A stretch of DNA of 64,000 nucleotides from Paraburkholderia sp. (GTDB lineage: Bacteria; Pseudomonadota; Gammaproteobacteria; Burkholderiales; Burkholderiaceae). Location of the stretch: positions 124,001-188,000 of the forward strand of contig NZ_JAMXLH010000025.1 in the NCBI RefSeq assembly GCF_024281035.1. Direction: 5' to 3'. Below, piece after piece: positions 42,877-51,661 of this stretch. Position 1 is the stretch's first letter, and each line of letters starts with the position of its first letter. Made by a program: the position numbers and the translations under genes. Under the pieces are notes generated by a model. The model saw nothing but the letters and a program-made list of their open reading frames with translations, was not told the origin of the DNA and searched no databases.

Positions 42877-43847
42877 GCGGCCCACGCGAGGTAAAGCTCG
42901 AAACGCTGCAGGTCGGCGCCATCCGCATGCGCGTCGCGCTGCAGGGCGATGGGCCGCTCGTGGTGTTTTGCCACGGATTTCCGGAGTCGTGGGTATCCTG
43001 GCGCGCGCAGATGGCTGCGGTCGCGAAGGCGGGCTACCGCGCTGCGGCGCCGGACATGCGCGGCTACGGCGGGACTGACGCGCCGGCCGACCCTGCACAG
43101 TACACGATGCTGCACCACGCAGGCGACATGGTGGAACTGGTCAGGGTGCTCGGCGCCGGTTCGGCGGTAATCGTGGGCCACGACTGGGGTGCACCCGCAG
43201 CCTGGCACAGTGCGCTGCTACGTCCCGATGTCTTCCGTGCCGTCGTCGGCCTGAGCGTTCCCTATGTCCCGCCCGCGAAGGCCGACTTGCTGACTGCCCT
43301 CGAACGGCAGGGCGTGACGACCTTCTACATGCAGTACTTCCAGCAGGAGGGTGTGGCTGAGGCGGAGCTTCAGGCCGATGTGGCCGCAACCATGCGCCGC
43401 TTCATGTTCAGCATGTCAGGCGACGGCCCGGGCAGCATCGTCGCGGGCATCCTCAAGCCGGGCGCAGGCATTCTCGACAACACCGTCGACCCCGAAGTAT
43501 TGCCGGTATGGCTTCTTCAGGACGACCTCGATTATGTCGTCGGGGAGTTTCAACGCACGGGTTTTCGCGGCGGATTGAATTGGTACCGCGCGATCCGCAA
43601 GAGCGCGGAACTACTCGCCCCCTGGCATGGTTGCCCGATTCGTCAGCCATCGCTTTTCATCGGCGGCTCGCGCGACGATGTACTCAGGTCTCCAGGCATG
43701 CAGCAGCGCGTCGCTGCGTTGCCGCAAGTGCTGCCGGGGTTGCGCGGTGCTCACGTGCTGGAAGGCGCGGGCCATTGGCTGCAGCGAGAGCGTGCCCAGG
43801 AAGTGAGCCGGTTGCTACTCGCCTTCCTGAACGAACTCGATGGGTGA
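42873..43847 (+). CDS. alpha/beta hydrolase, epoxide hydrolase-like
   Basis: 324 aa from GTG 42873 (VSGPREVKLETLQVGAIRMR), overlapping the 47-aa gene by 4 bp. Oxyanion motif HGFPESWVSWRAQM, nucleophile elbow VGHDWGAPAAWHSA (catalytic aspartate), lid region with FYMQYFQQEG, and C-terminal GAGHWLQRERAQEVSRLLLA with the catalytic histidine. Matches soluble epoxide hydrolases, which open epoxides to diols through an aspartyl ester. It is intact, unlike the related hydrolase remnant at 10112-10425. Confidence 0.88.
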   Translation: MSGPREVKLETLQVGAIRMRVALQGDGPLVVFCHGFPESWVSWRAQMAAVAKAGYRAAAPDMRGYGGTDAPADPAQYTMLHHAGDMVELVRVLGAGSAVIVGHDWGAPAAWHSALLRPDVFRAVVGLSVPYVPPAKADLLTALERQGVTTFYMQYFQQEGVAEAELQADVAATMRRFMFSMSGDGPGSIVAGILKPGAGILDNTVDPEVLPVWLLQDDLDYVVGEFQRTGFRGGLNWYRAIRKSAELLAPWHGCPIRQPSLFIGGSRDDVLRSPGMQQRVAALPQVLPGLRGAHVLEGAGHWLQRERAQEVSRLLLAFLNELDG

Positions 43848-43859
43848 CGTGGAAAATCG

Positions 43860-43878
43860 CGCGGCGCGATGCGCCGCG
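43860..43878 (+). terminator. short GC-rich hairpin after epoxide hydrolase gene
   Basis: CGCGGCGC (43860-43867), GAT, GCGCCGCG (43871-43878): perfect 8-bp stem, 12 bp after the stop codon. No T-run. Confidence 0.5.
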
Positions 43879-44022
43879 TAAGGCGGCGGTCCGGGATATG
43901 TCCCGCCGATTTAATCGCCGATTAACTCGACGGAGCGAGCGACGTCCGCAGTTTGGAAGCGGGCGTCGCAGCGGTGCGTACCAGGACGACCGATCCGCAC
44001 ATGCGTTGCACCTGAGCGCGCG

Positions 44023-44715
44023 CTACAGCGTCGGCATCGCACGCGGAGACTTCAAGTGGCTCTCGACGTGCCTGACGCCGGGCACGCCCTCGGCGGCGAT
44101 GCGGATCGCGCGCTTTTCCTCGCTGGACGCGATAACGCCCCACAGATACGCGACGCCATCCTTGACGAGCACGCCCTGTTTCGGCAATCCCCAGCGCTGT
44201 CCGCGCATTTCCCGAACGATCGCGTCGCGAAGGCTCGCATCGTCAGACGTTTGCCCGCCCCGGACCGGTTCGACGCGCGCGAGCGCACGAATCAGGTTGG
44301 CGCGGCACACGATCCCGACAAGCTTGCCGTTCCTCAACACCGGCACGCGTTTCAGGTGCCGACGGTCCATGAGCTCCGCGATCTGCTGGAGAGTCATGCC
44401 TTCAGAGATCGAAATCACCTTGTTGCACATCACGTCGCCTACCAGACGTCCGTGCTCTTTCACATACCGCGTTGCCTGATCGCGAGAGGACGACGCAAGC
44501 ACTTCGAGCCACCACGGGCGCTTGCTGCGCGCGGTGCCGTTCTCGACGCGATGCAGCAGGTCGCGATGACTGACAATGCCCACAACCTGTCCGTTCTCGT
44601 CGACAACCGGCATGCCGCCGATATGGTTGTCGACGAACAGTCGTGCAGCTTCGTGGATCGTCATGTCGGGTGTGGCGGTAATGACGGACGTCGTCATGAT
44701 GTCGAATGCGCGCAT
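44023..44715 (-). CDS. CBS-pair and BON domain protein
   Basis: 230 aa from ATG 44715, which has GAAGGA 6 nt upstream; ATG 44721 would be directly adjacent to that site and is less likely. Two CBS domains (MRAFDIMTTSVITATPDMTI, GGMPVVDENGQVVGIVSHRD and VGDVMCNKVISISEGMTLQQ, LKRVPVLRNGKLVGIVCRAN) can bind adenine nucleotides, and a C-terminal BON domain (LRDAIVREMRGQRWG, GVLVKDGVAYLWGVIASSEE) may bind membrane or ligand. Cytoplasmic sensor or stress protein; target unknown. Confidence 0.88.
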   Translation of the reverse strand: MRAFDIMTTSVITATPDMTIHEAARLFVDNHIGGMPVVDENGQVVGIVSHRDLLHRVENGTARSKRPWWLEVLASSSRDQATRYVKEHGRLVGDVMCNKVISISEGMTLQQIAELMDRRHLKRVPVLRNGKLVGIVCRANLIRALARVEPVRGGQTSDDASLRDAIVREMRGQRWGLPKQGVLVKDGVAYLWGVIASSEEKRAIRIAAEGVPGVRHVESHLKSPRAMPTL

Positions 44716-44837
44716 GCTCATTCCTTCACGGTGCAGCGACGGGTCTCCATGTGTTGCGCCCGACGCAGGGTTTCGGCAGTCGCCCTGGCGGCAGACTGCC
44801 CTGCGAGGAGGACAACTTCGCCCTCACCCTCAGCGCA

Positions 44838-45302
44838 TCACATGGATCCATAGTCAGGAACGAACCATCGGAGCGTTCGAACTGGTTGGTCATGCACGGC
44901 AAGTTGCACGGGCAAGCTTCGGATCACGTTCTTCACCTGTACGACAAATGCGTCACCTTTCGCCGCCGCAAGCGAGACGGTATTCAGGCCGCATTGTGCC
45001 GCCGTGTCCTCGGGCGAGTGAACGATGCTGATCCACCCGTCCGTCGTAGCGGGGTTCGCGTCGGCTTCAATGCACGTCCGATAGTTCGAGGCGACAAACC
45101 TCCCCGCGTCGCCCGAGGCCGCCACCGCCGCCCACGCCCTTTCGTAACTCGCGCCAGCGCGTCCCGCAGCGCCCCGCTCCGTTGTCTGTGTTTGCAGAGC
45201 ATGGAGACTGGCCAAAGCAACGCCTACAATTACGACGAGTCCGGCGAGATGCACGGGATGACGCTTCGCTGCCTGACGACCGGCTTTCAGTACAGAATTC
45301 AT
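44838..45302 (-). CDS. membrane-anchored hypothetical protein, divergent from LuxR gene
   Basis: 154 aa from ATG 45302, with GAAGGAAGGGG about 6 nt upstream. One N-terminal membrane segment (VHLAGLVVIVGVALASLHAL) then a soluble periplasmic part (YERAWAAVAASGDAGRFVAS, CIEADANPATTDGWISIVHS, VQVKNVIRSLPVQLAVHDQP). No domain known. It shares a 145-bp divergent promoter with the LuxR-type gene, so it is probably its direct target. A decayed copy of that promoter is at 17.2 kb. Confidence 0.7.
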   Translation of the reverse strand: MNSVLKAGRQAAKRHPVHLAGLVVIVGVALASLHALQTQTTERGAAGRAGASYERAWAAVAASGDAGRFVASNYRTCIEADANPATTDGWISIVHSPEDTAAQCGLNTVSLAAAKGDAFVVQVKNVIRSLPVQLAVHDQPVRTLRWFVPDYGSM

Positions 45303-45447
45303 GATGTGATCCCCTTCCTTCGACGAAAAGGTCTGGTCCATGGATTTGTGGCTGTAATGGTCACCCTGCACGACAATGCGGCCAGGATCTTATGCGGGAT
45401 CGTAGGTTATTCGCTGGCGCCAGAACATAACCTGAATAGGTGATCGC

Positions 45448-46272
45448 GTGAGCCCTGCCCAGCCCGTGCCGACGGCAACTGTCCCGTCCACTTCGGACAT
45501 AAAACCTGACGAATCGATGTTCGCACTCTGGGATGAACTCGCGGACTTCGCGGCCGGTGACGGCGATGCCGCCGTTGGTCATCTGCTGTCGCGGCTCTGC
45601 GCGATCTTCGGCGCGCAGAACGCACTTTGGTCGGTGGTCGTTCGCCTGCCGGGTCCTGATTCGGGAGATCCGTTGAATGGCTGGCGCCCGCGCATCATCA
45701 GGCTTCTCAACCCGCTCGCGCAGGTTGCAGAATCCGTTCAGGAGCAATTCGACGCGTTGTGGTCGAAGACCCTGGACATTTCACAGATCCTCGCCATGGC
45801 CGGCAATGAGGCATTCCGGATCAGGCTGCTCTTTGAGGCGCTTCCGGCCGAGTGGTTCGACGGCCCGCATTACCGGCGACATTATTTGGCCGTCGGCCAC
45901 GCGGACAGCATGTCAATGCGTTGCGCGCTCAACGAAGATGTCCGCGTGCACATCTTTATCTTCCGTAGCGCAGAGGCGCCGCGATTCGTATCCACCGACA
46001 AGGAGCCTTTCGGCCTCGCCTTGCGCGGGCTACGCTGGTTCTACCGGCAACAGGTTCTCAGCCACGGACTGCTGATCGCCACGGCGCCGCTCACGGCGAC
46101 GGAACGCAAGGTGCTGCTGGAGCTTCTGGACGGGAAACACGAAAAGGTCATCGCGGCACTCCTGCGCCAGAGTCCGAATACGACGCACATCCACATCAAA
46201 TCGATTTATGCCAAGTTCGGAGTGCATAACAGGGCCGAACTGACGTCGCTTTGGCTCGGGCACTTACCCTGA
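45448..46272 (+). CDS. LuxR-type HTH regulator without an autoinducer domain
   Basis: 274 aa from GTG 45448, with AGGTGATC upstream. The C-terminal 65 residues are a LuxR HTH: LTATERKVLLELLDGKHEKV then IAALLRQSPNTTHIHIKSIY and AKFGVHNRAELTSLWL. The N-terminal 200 residues (DELADFAAGDGDAAVGHLLS, SRLCAIFGAQNALWSVVVRL) are not an AHL-binding domain and not a receiver domain; they may be a GAF-like sensor. It is divergent from the anchored protein gene and precedes the ABC exporter by 275 bp, so both are candidate targets. Confidence 0.85.
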   Translation: MSPAQPVPTATVPSTSDIKPDESMFALWDELADFAAGDGDAAVGHLLSRLCAIFGAQNALWSVVVRLPGPDSGDPLNGWRPRIIRLLNPLAQVAESVQEQFDALWSKTLDISQILAMAGNEAFRIRLLFEALPAEWFDGPHYRRHYLAVGHADSMSMRCALNEDVRVHIFIFRSAEAPRFVSTDKEPFGLALRGLRWFYRQQVLSHGLLIATAPLTATERKVLLELLDGKHEKVIAALLRQSPNTTHIHIKSIYAKFGVHNRAELTSLWLGHLP

Positions 46273-46440
46273 TGGTATCGGTGATGGTTATACGAATCGC
46301 GGCGGAACTCACGCATCATCAAGCTTCCCAGGCATCATTGCGGTGAACCGGCAACTACTGAGTAGTTCCCTTCCGCTTCTTTTCATGTCGAGTTCAGCCG
46401 TTCCGTGAGCTTCCTGCCACAACGACCTGGGCCTCATCGG

Positions 46441-46546
46441 CGATGACCACCGGATCGAATTGGCCTGTGATTCGCCAACGACACAAAGTCTAAATATATT
46501 TTCTATAGATTCAGCACCCCGTCTTTTCGGACTACACATTTTATAA
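46441..46546 (+). promoter_or_regulatory. AT-rich promoter region of the ABC exporter operon
   Basis: The stretch 46480-46546 is strongly AT-rich against a GC-rich background (taaatatattttctatag). TATATT at 46495-46500 with TTCGCC at 46471-46476 (18-bp spacing) is one plausible -10/-35 pair, and the palindrome TCTATAGA (46503-46510) may be an operator. Confidence 0.5.
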
Positions 46547-47455
46547 ATGAGCCAACAATTCCTGCGCGGAACGGAGCGCGGCATCGTGGCAGTCGACGCC
46601 GTTGGTGTCAGCCGCATTTATCGGACCCGTCGTCACGAGGGTCCGCTGTGGCGGCAACTGCTACGGCCGACCTTCGACACGCATGCGGCACTCACCGAGG
46701 TGAATTTCCAGATTCGCGCCGGCGAGTGCCTGGGGTTGGTCGGCCCGAACGGGGCCGGCAAATCCACCATGATCAAGCTGCTGACCGGCATCCTGAAGCC
46801 TTCTTCCGGCAGGATTTCAGTGCTTGGGCATGAGCCGTCCAGTCTGTCGTCGCACTTTCTCTCCCAGATCGCCGCGGTGTTCGGGCACAAGACATCCCTC
46901 TGGTGGGATCTACCCGTACAGCACTCGTTCGATGCGATCCGACGCATCTATCGCGTGCCCGTCGAGGCGTTTCGCGAGGATGTCGCCCTCTTTGCGGGCA
47001 TGCTTCACGTTGACACGCTGATGGACCGGACGGTGCGCCAGCTGAGTCTTGGCGAGCGCATCAAATGCGAAGTGGTGCTGGCATTGGCGCATCGCCCTCG
47101 CGTTCTGCTGCTGGACGAACCCACGATCGGTGTGGACATGGAGTCCAGGCAACAGCTCCGGACGCTGATCAATCGCGTTGTCGCGGAACGGCAGGTTGCC
47201 GCGTTGCTCACGACGCACGACGTGACTGACTTGACGGCCTGCTGCACGCATATCGCGTTCATTCAGGGCGGCAACGTGTTCCAGGTCAAGGCCATGGACG
47301 AACTGCTCAGGCAGTTCGGCGTGTCCCGAGATAACGGCGGCCTGCTGGAATCCCGCCTCATCGAGACCTTCAGGGCGCGTGGCATGACCCACGACGAGGA
47401 GCGCACGCTCTGTAGCACCGCGCTCGTGAACAGTATGGGAGACGAAGATGATTGA
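46547..47455 (+). CDS. ABC-2 type exporter ATP-binding protein
   Basis: 302 aa from ATG 46547, which lacks a ribosome binding site; GTG 46586 (CGGAGCG about 8 nt upstream) is a good alternative giving MAVDAVGVSRIYRT. Walker A GLVGPNGAGKSTMIKLLTGI, Q-loop region AAVFGHKTSLWWDL, signature QLSLGERIKCEVVLALAH (LSLGE), Walker B RVLLLDEPTIGVD and switch histidine TTHDVTD. The last 50 residues are a family-specific tail. Its stop overlaps the first permease start by 8 bp, so it is an operon with two permeases. Confidence 0.92.
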   Translation: MSQQFLRGTERGIVAVDAVGVSRIYRTRRHEGPLWRQLLRPTFDTHAALTEVNFQIRAGECLGLVGPNGAGKSTMIKLLTGILKPSSGRISVLGHEPSSLSSHFLSQIAAVFGHKTSLWWDLPVQHSFDAIRRIYRVPVEAFREDVALFAGMLHVDTLMDRTVRQLSLGERIKCEVVLALAHRPRVLLLDEPTIGVDMESRQQLRTLINRVVAERQVAALLTTHDVTDLTACCTHIAFIQGGNVFQVKAMDELLRQFGVSRDNGGLLESRLIETFRARGMTHDEERTLCSTALVNSMGDEDD

Positions 47456-48254
47456 TCGGCTTCGCCCTTTCGCCATCAATGGACTTCGCGTCCTGCTAGT
47501 GGATCGCGGCGTCCTGTTCGTCGATTTTTTCATTGCGACGGGCGTCGCCTTCCTGATTCAGCTCTTCGTCTGGAGCGCGGTCTACGGCGCGCACGAGGAA
47601 ATACATGGGTTCACGCTGGAAAAGCTTCTCTACTACTGCGCCTTCACAATCTACCTGTCCCGCCTGAACAACTGCTACGACCTGGTGCAGGAAATCTCCG
47701 AGGACATCATCGAGGGGCGCCTTGAGACCCAGCTGGCGAGACCGGTCAACTATATCGGGCAGAAATTCGCGGCTTACCTGGGCGGCGGCGTGCTGTATGC
47801 GATACCCGTGCTCATTCTGTGTGTTGTCTACTGGCTGAACAACCCTGCGGCGCTGTCCCGGACGTCCACCGGGCTGGTCGGTTACGGGCTGTTGATCATC
47901 GGCTTCCTGCTGGCAGGCACTGCCTTGAGTTTCTGCATCGGCATCATTCTGGGCATCCTCACGTTCTGGCTGATGCAGGCCGATTTCGTGTTGGCCAGCC
48001 TGACCACAATCACCGCGTTCCTGGGCGGCGCGATCATTCCGCCGAGCTACTGGCCGGAGTTCATTCGCCCGCTTATGGCGTTCAATCCGTTCCAGTACTT
48101 CATTGCCGCACCGGCATCCCTGATCATCAGCGGCGACATGCATGCCGGCGCTGTCGCGCTGGGTGTCGCGATGCTTTACATCCTGCTGTTCATGTTCGTC
48201 ATCAAGGCGATGTGGCGCCGGGCCATCAATACCTACACCGGCGGCGGAGGCTGA
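47448..48254 (+). CDS. ABC-2 type permease, first of two
   Basis: 268 aa from ATG 47448, overlapping the ATPase gene by 8 bp. Six hydrophobic helices (LFVDFFIATGVAFLIQLFVW, VLYAIPVLILCVVYWL, LVGYGLLIIGFLLAGTALSF, CIGIILGILTFWL, AGAVALGVAMLYILLFMFVI) with a large ordered loop QEISEDIIEGRLETQLARPV typical of ABC-2 family permeases. Forms the transmembrane part with the second permease. Cargo is unknown. Confidence 0.88.
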   Translation: MIDRLRPFAINGLRVLLVDRGVLFVDFFIATGVAFLIQLFVWSAVYGAHEEIHGFTLEKLLYYCAFTIYLSRLNNCYDLVQEISEDIIEGRLETQLARPVNYIGQKFAAYLGGGVLYAIPVLILCVVYWLNNPAALSRTSTGLVGYGLLIIGFLLAGTALSFCIGIILGILTFWLMQADFVLASLTTITAFLGGAIIPPSYWPEFIRPLMAFNPFQYFIAAPASLIISGDMHAGAVALGVAMLYILLFMFVIKAMWRRAINTYTGGGG

Positions 48255-48255
48255 C

Positions 48256-49014
48256 ATGCTGGTGCTCGTTGAAAAAGCCTTTGCCAGGCAGATTCATTAC
48301 CTGGCGAATTACGTCTCCTATATCTCCATCCAGATCGTCACGCAGATACTGACCTTGTTCTACCTGTATACGGTGTTCACCTACACGGACACGCTCAACG
48401 GCTGGACCCGGGAACAGGCGATCTTCGTGTTTTATATTGCGACGATGGTGACGCTAACGGCGGAATGCTTCATCTGCTCGATCCATCAGTACTATCAGCG
48501 ACTGGTCCGAGGGCTACTGGATCCCGTGTTGATCATGCCGCTGGGGCGCCGCGCACTCCAGTTGTTGCGTTGGTCTGAGCCGGGATTTCTGGTGCCTGTC
48601 GTCGTGCTGCTGTGCTGCTGGCCCCTCATCGATCCGCAGCCTCATCGCCCATTGGAAGCCTGGATAGGCGGTCTCGCAGCGCTGGTAGTTGGCGTCGTCT
48701 CCATCATCGTGGTGTTCGCGGTGATCTCGCTAACCGCGCTGGTGACGCAACGGGTGGCCCCGGCGGATTTCATGGTGTCCGAGCTGAGCCGCATGGTCTT
48801 CCTGCCCTCGAGCGTGATGCCAAGTGGCGTGTGGCAAATTGCGCTCGGCATAGGCTTGCCCTTGCTGTTCAGCGCCAATGCAGCAGGCGCGATCCTGATT
48901 ACCGGCGAGTATCGCGTCGCAGTGATCCTCACCGTGGGCACGGCCGTGCTAGCCGTTTCCCATCACATCATCGAATCGCGCGTGATGCGAACGTTCAGCT
49001 TTCCCGGCGGCTAA
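48256..49014 (+). CDS. ABC-2 type permease, second of two
   Basis: 252 aa from ATG 48256, one base after the previous stop and preceded by GGCGGAGG. Hydrophobic throughout (YVSYISIQIVTQILTLFYLY, VLLCCWPLI, VVGVVSIIVVFAVISLTALV, IALGIGLPLLFSANAAGAIL). The LVRGLLDPVLIMPLGRRALQ loop resembles the coupling region of ABC-2 permeases. A heterodimeric pair of permeases with one ATPase is expected. The LuxR-type regulator upstream is the likely controller. Confidence 0.88.
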   Translation: MLVLVEKAFARQIHYLANYVSYISIQIVTQILTLFYLYTVFTYTDTLNGWTREQAIFVFYIATMVTLTAECFICSIHQYYQRLVRGLLDPVLIMPLGRRALQLLRWSEPGFLVPVVVLLCCWPLIDPQPHRPLEAWIGGLAALVVGVVSIIVVFAVISLTALVTQRVAPADFMVSELSRMVFLPSSVMPSGVWQIALGIGLPLLFSANAAGAILITGEYRVAVILTVGTAVLAVSHHIIESRVMRTFSFPGG

Positions 49015-49111
49015 TATCGGTGCGGATTAAAGGAAGCGCGCCCCTCAGCAATCCGCCGTGCCTCGCTTCACAACCGCCCTTACCCCCAGCCCTCCTCACA
49101 CCCCAAACAAA

Positions 49112-49140
49112 AACGGCGGCCGCTTTCGCGCACCGCCGTT
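49112..49140 (-). terminator. Rho-independent terminator of maeB
   Basis: On the minus strand AACGGCGG and CCGCCGTT pair across a 13-nt loop and are followed by TTTTGTTTG. It lies about 60 bp beyond the maeB stop. Confidence 0.85.
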
Positions 49141-49150
49141 CCTCAACCAA

Positions 49151-49190
49151 AATCAACAACAATCAATCACAATCAACCACGAATCAAACT
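49151..49190. repeat. 10-bp tandem array, four copies, in maeB 3' region
   Basis: AATCAACAAC, AATCAATCAC, AATCAACCAC, GAATCAAACT in exact 10-bp register from 49151 to 49190, between the maeB stop (49199) and its terminator. This AT-rich array is unlike the surrounding DNA. Confidence 0.8.
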
Positions 49191-49198
49191 AACAACAC

Positions 49199-51484
49199 TC
49201 AATCGCGATTAGCCTGCAACACGGTCAGCGCCGCCATATTCACGATCCGGCGCACCGTCGAGCTGGACGTAAGAATATTCACCGGCGCATTCACGCCCAG
49301 CAGGAACGGTCCCACCGCGACATTGCTGCCCGCGCTCGTCTTGAGCAGGTTATAGGCGATATTGCCCGAGTCGACGTTCGGGCACACGAGCAGATTCGCC
49401 GAGCCCTTCAGGCGCGAATGCGGCAGGATGCGCTCACGCAGCGATTCGTCGAGCGCGCAGTCGCCGTGCATTTCGCCGTCGATTTCCAGATCGGGCGCCG
49501 CTTCGTGCACGAGCTTGAGCACTTCGCGCATCTTCACACCCGATGCCGAGCTGCCCGAGCCGAAGTTCGAGCGCGACAGCAGCGCGACCTTCGGGCAGAG
49601 GTTCAGCCACGCCATTTGCCGCGCCGCCTCGATCGTGAATTCGGCGATCTGTTGCGCGTTCGGGTTGTCGTTGACGTGCGTGTCCACGAGCGCCACGGTG
49701 CGCTTGTCGAGCAGCAGGATGTTCATCGCCGCGTAGGTGTTCGCGCCAGGCGCTTTCCCGATCACTTCATCGATAAAGCGCAGATGATCGTGATACGCGC
49801 CCACCGAGCCGCACACCATGCCGTCCGCATCGCCGAGGCGCACCATCATCGCGCCGATCAGCGTGAGGCGACGGCGCAATTCCACGCGCGCCATTTCCTT
49901 CGAAATGCCGTCGCGGCAGCGCAGTTCCCAGTAAGTCGTCCAGTACTGATGGAAGCGCTCGTCGTATTCGGGATTCGTCACTTCGATGTCTTCGCCCAGC
50001 CGCAGGCGCAGGCCGAATTTCTCGATGCGCGCGAGCAGCACTTCCGGGCGGCCGATCAGGATCGGACGCGCGAGTTTTTCGTCGACGATCACCTGCGCCG
50101 CGCGCAGCACGCGCTCATCCTCGCCTTCGGCGAACACGATGCGCGACTTGCCGCCCTCGCGCACGAACTGCCTGGCCAATGCGTACACCGGCTTCATGAA
50201 CGAGCCCGAGTGGTAGACGAACTGCTGGAGTTCGTTCCGGTAGGCCTCGAAATCGTCGATGGTGCGCGTCGCCACGCCGTCTTCCATGGCGGCCTTCGCC
50301 ACTGCCGGGGCAATGCGCAGAATCAGACGCGAATCGAAGGGCTTCGGGATCAGATAGGTCGGGCCGAAGCGCAGATCGGATGCGCCATACGCCGCCGCCA
50401 CCGAGTCGTTCAGCTCTTCTTCGGCAAGCTGTGCGATCGCGCGCACCGCCGCGATTTCCATGTTGCGCGTGATGGTCGTTGCGCCCACATCCAGTGCCCC
50501 GCGGAAGATGTACGGAAAGCACAGCACGTTGTTCACCTGGTTCGGAAAATCCGAACGGCCCGTCGCCATGACCACGTCGTCGCGGGCCGCAAGCGCAACT
50601 TCCGGGAAGATCTCGGGCGTCGGGTTCGCCAGCGCGAGGATCAGCGGCTTCGCCGCCATCTTCTTCACCATTTCCGGCTTGAGTACGCCGCCCGCCGAAA
50701 GGCCGAGGAACACGTCGGCGCCCTCGATCACGTCAGAAAGCGTGCGCGCCGAGGTCTCCTGCGCGAAGCGCGCCTTGTCCGGGTCCATCAGCGACGTGCG
50801 CCCCTGGTAGACCACGCCTTCGATGTCGGTGACCCAGACGTTCTTGACCGGCAAGCCGAGATCGACCATCAGGTCGAGGCACGCGAGCGCCGCCGCGCCC
50901 GCGCCCGACGTCACGACCTTGACCTCGCGGATATCCTTGCCCACGACCTTCAGGCCGTTGAGGAACGCCGCCGACACCGTGATCGCCGTGCCGTGCTGGT
51001 CGTCATGGAAGACCGGAATCTTCATGCGCTCGCGCAGCTTGCGCTCGACCGTGAAGCAGTCCGGCGCCTTGATGTCTTCGAGGTTGATGCCGCCGAAGGT
51101 CGCTTCGAGGCTCGCGATGATGTCGACGAGCTTGTCCGGGTCCGATTCGGTGACTTCGATGTCGAACACGTCGATGCCCGCGAACTTCTTGAACAGGACC
51201 GCCTTGCCCTCCATCACCGGCTTCGCCGCGAGCGGGCCGATGTTGCCGAGGCCCAGCACGGCCGTGCCGTTCGTGATGACGCCCACGAGGTTGCCGCGGC
51301 TCGTGTACTTGAACGCATCTTGCGGGTTGGCGGCGATCTCCTCGCAGGCCACCGCGACGCCCGGCGTATAGGCGAGCGCGAGGTCGCGCTGCGTGACGAG
51401 CGGCTTGCTCGCCGTGACCGAAATCTTTCCGGGGGTCGGATACTGGTGGTACTCGAGAGCGGCCTGACGATCGGTCTGGTTCAT
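49199..51484 (-). CDS. maeB: NADP-dependent malic enzyme with phosphotransacetylase-like domain
   Basis: 761 aa from ATG 51484 (MNQTDRQAALEYHQYP) with GAGAAAT upstream; GTG 51493 adds three residues. The N-terminal malic domain (VTQRDLALAYTPGVAVACEE, LFKKFAGIDVFDIEV, FHDDQHGTAITVSAAFLNGL) holds metal and malate sites, then the NADP-binding domain (VVTSGAGAAALACLDLMVD) and the C-terminal phosphotransacetylase-like domain (SRIVFAEGEDERVLRAAQV, ANLLVCPNVDSGNIAYNLLK). It decarboxylates malate to pyruvate and supplies NADPH. A LysR gene is divergent about 180 bp upstream. The long family (about 760 aa) is matched exactly. Confidence 0.95.
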   Translation of the reverse strand: MNQTDRQAALEYHQYPTPGKISVTASKPLVTQRDLALAYTPGVAVACEEIAANPQDAFKYTSRGNLVGVITNGTAVLGLGNIGPLAAKPVMEGKAVLFKKFAGIDVFDIEVTESDPDKLVDIIASLEATFGGINLEDIKAPDCFTVERKLRERMKIPVFHDDQHGTAITVSAAFLNGLKVVGKDIREVKVVTSGAGAAALACLDLMVDLGLPVKNVWVTDIEGVVYQGRTSLMDPDKARFAQETSARTLSDVIEGADVFLGLSAGGVLKPEMVKKMAAKPLILALANPTPEIFPEVALAARDDVVMATGRSDFPNQVNNVLCFPYIFRGALDVGATTITRNMEIAAVRAIAQLAEEELNDSVAAAYGASDLRFGPTYLIPKPFDSRLILRIAPAVAKAAMEDGVATRTIDDFEAYRNELQQFVYHSGSFMKPVYALARQFVREGGKSRIVFAEGEDERVLRAAQVIVDEKLARPILIGRPEVLLARIEKFGLRLRLGEDIEVTNPEYDERFHQYWTTYWELRCRDGISKEMARVELRRRLTLIGAMMVRLGDADGMVCGSVGAYHDHLRFIDEVIGKAPGANTYAAMNILLLDKRTVALVDTHVNDNPNAQQIAEFTIEAARQMAWLNLCPKVALLSRSNFGSGSSASGVKMREVLKLVHEAAPDLEIDGEMHGDCALDESLRERILPHSRLKGSANLLVCPNVDSGNIAYNLLKTSAGSNVAVGPFLLGVNAPVNILTSSSTVRRIVNMAALTVLQANRD

Positions 51485-51661
51485 ATTTCTCACTCGTTTT
51501 TGGGTGCCGGGAGCGCCCCGGCAAGGGTCGAATGACGCGATTTTAGGCAGTCGCCATAAGTTTCAAATTTTGATTTACTATAGCCCCATCACTTTTTCGT
51601 GATACTTGGCGGCTATCGTGCCCCTGCATCCCGCTTTTTGCCTCGTTTTTGATTTAACTCC

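Noticed and set aside
45420..45447. Lux-box-like palindrome (ACCTGAATAGGT and ACCTGAACAGGT) in both copies of the divergent promoter
   Set aside because: It overlaps AGGTGATC, the ribosome binding site of the LuxR-type gene, which alone explains its conservation.
49418..51535. 705-codon open frame antisense to maeB
   Set aside because: Arg/His-rich shadow of a high-GC gene; no domain, no ribosome binding site, and the maeB protein on the other strand is full-length and canonical.
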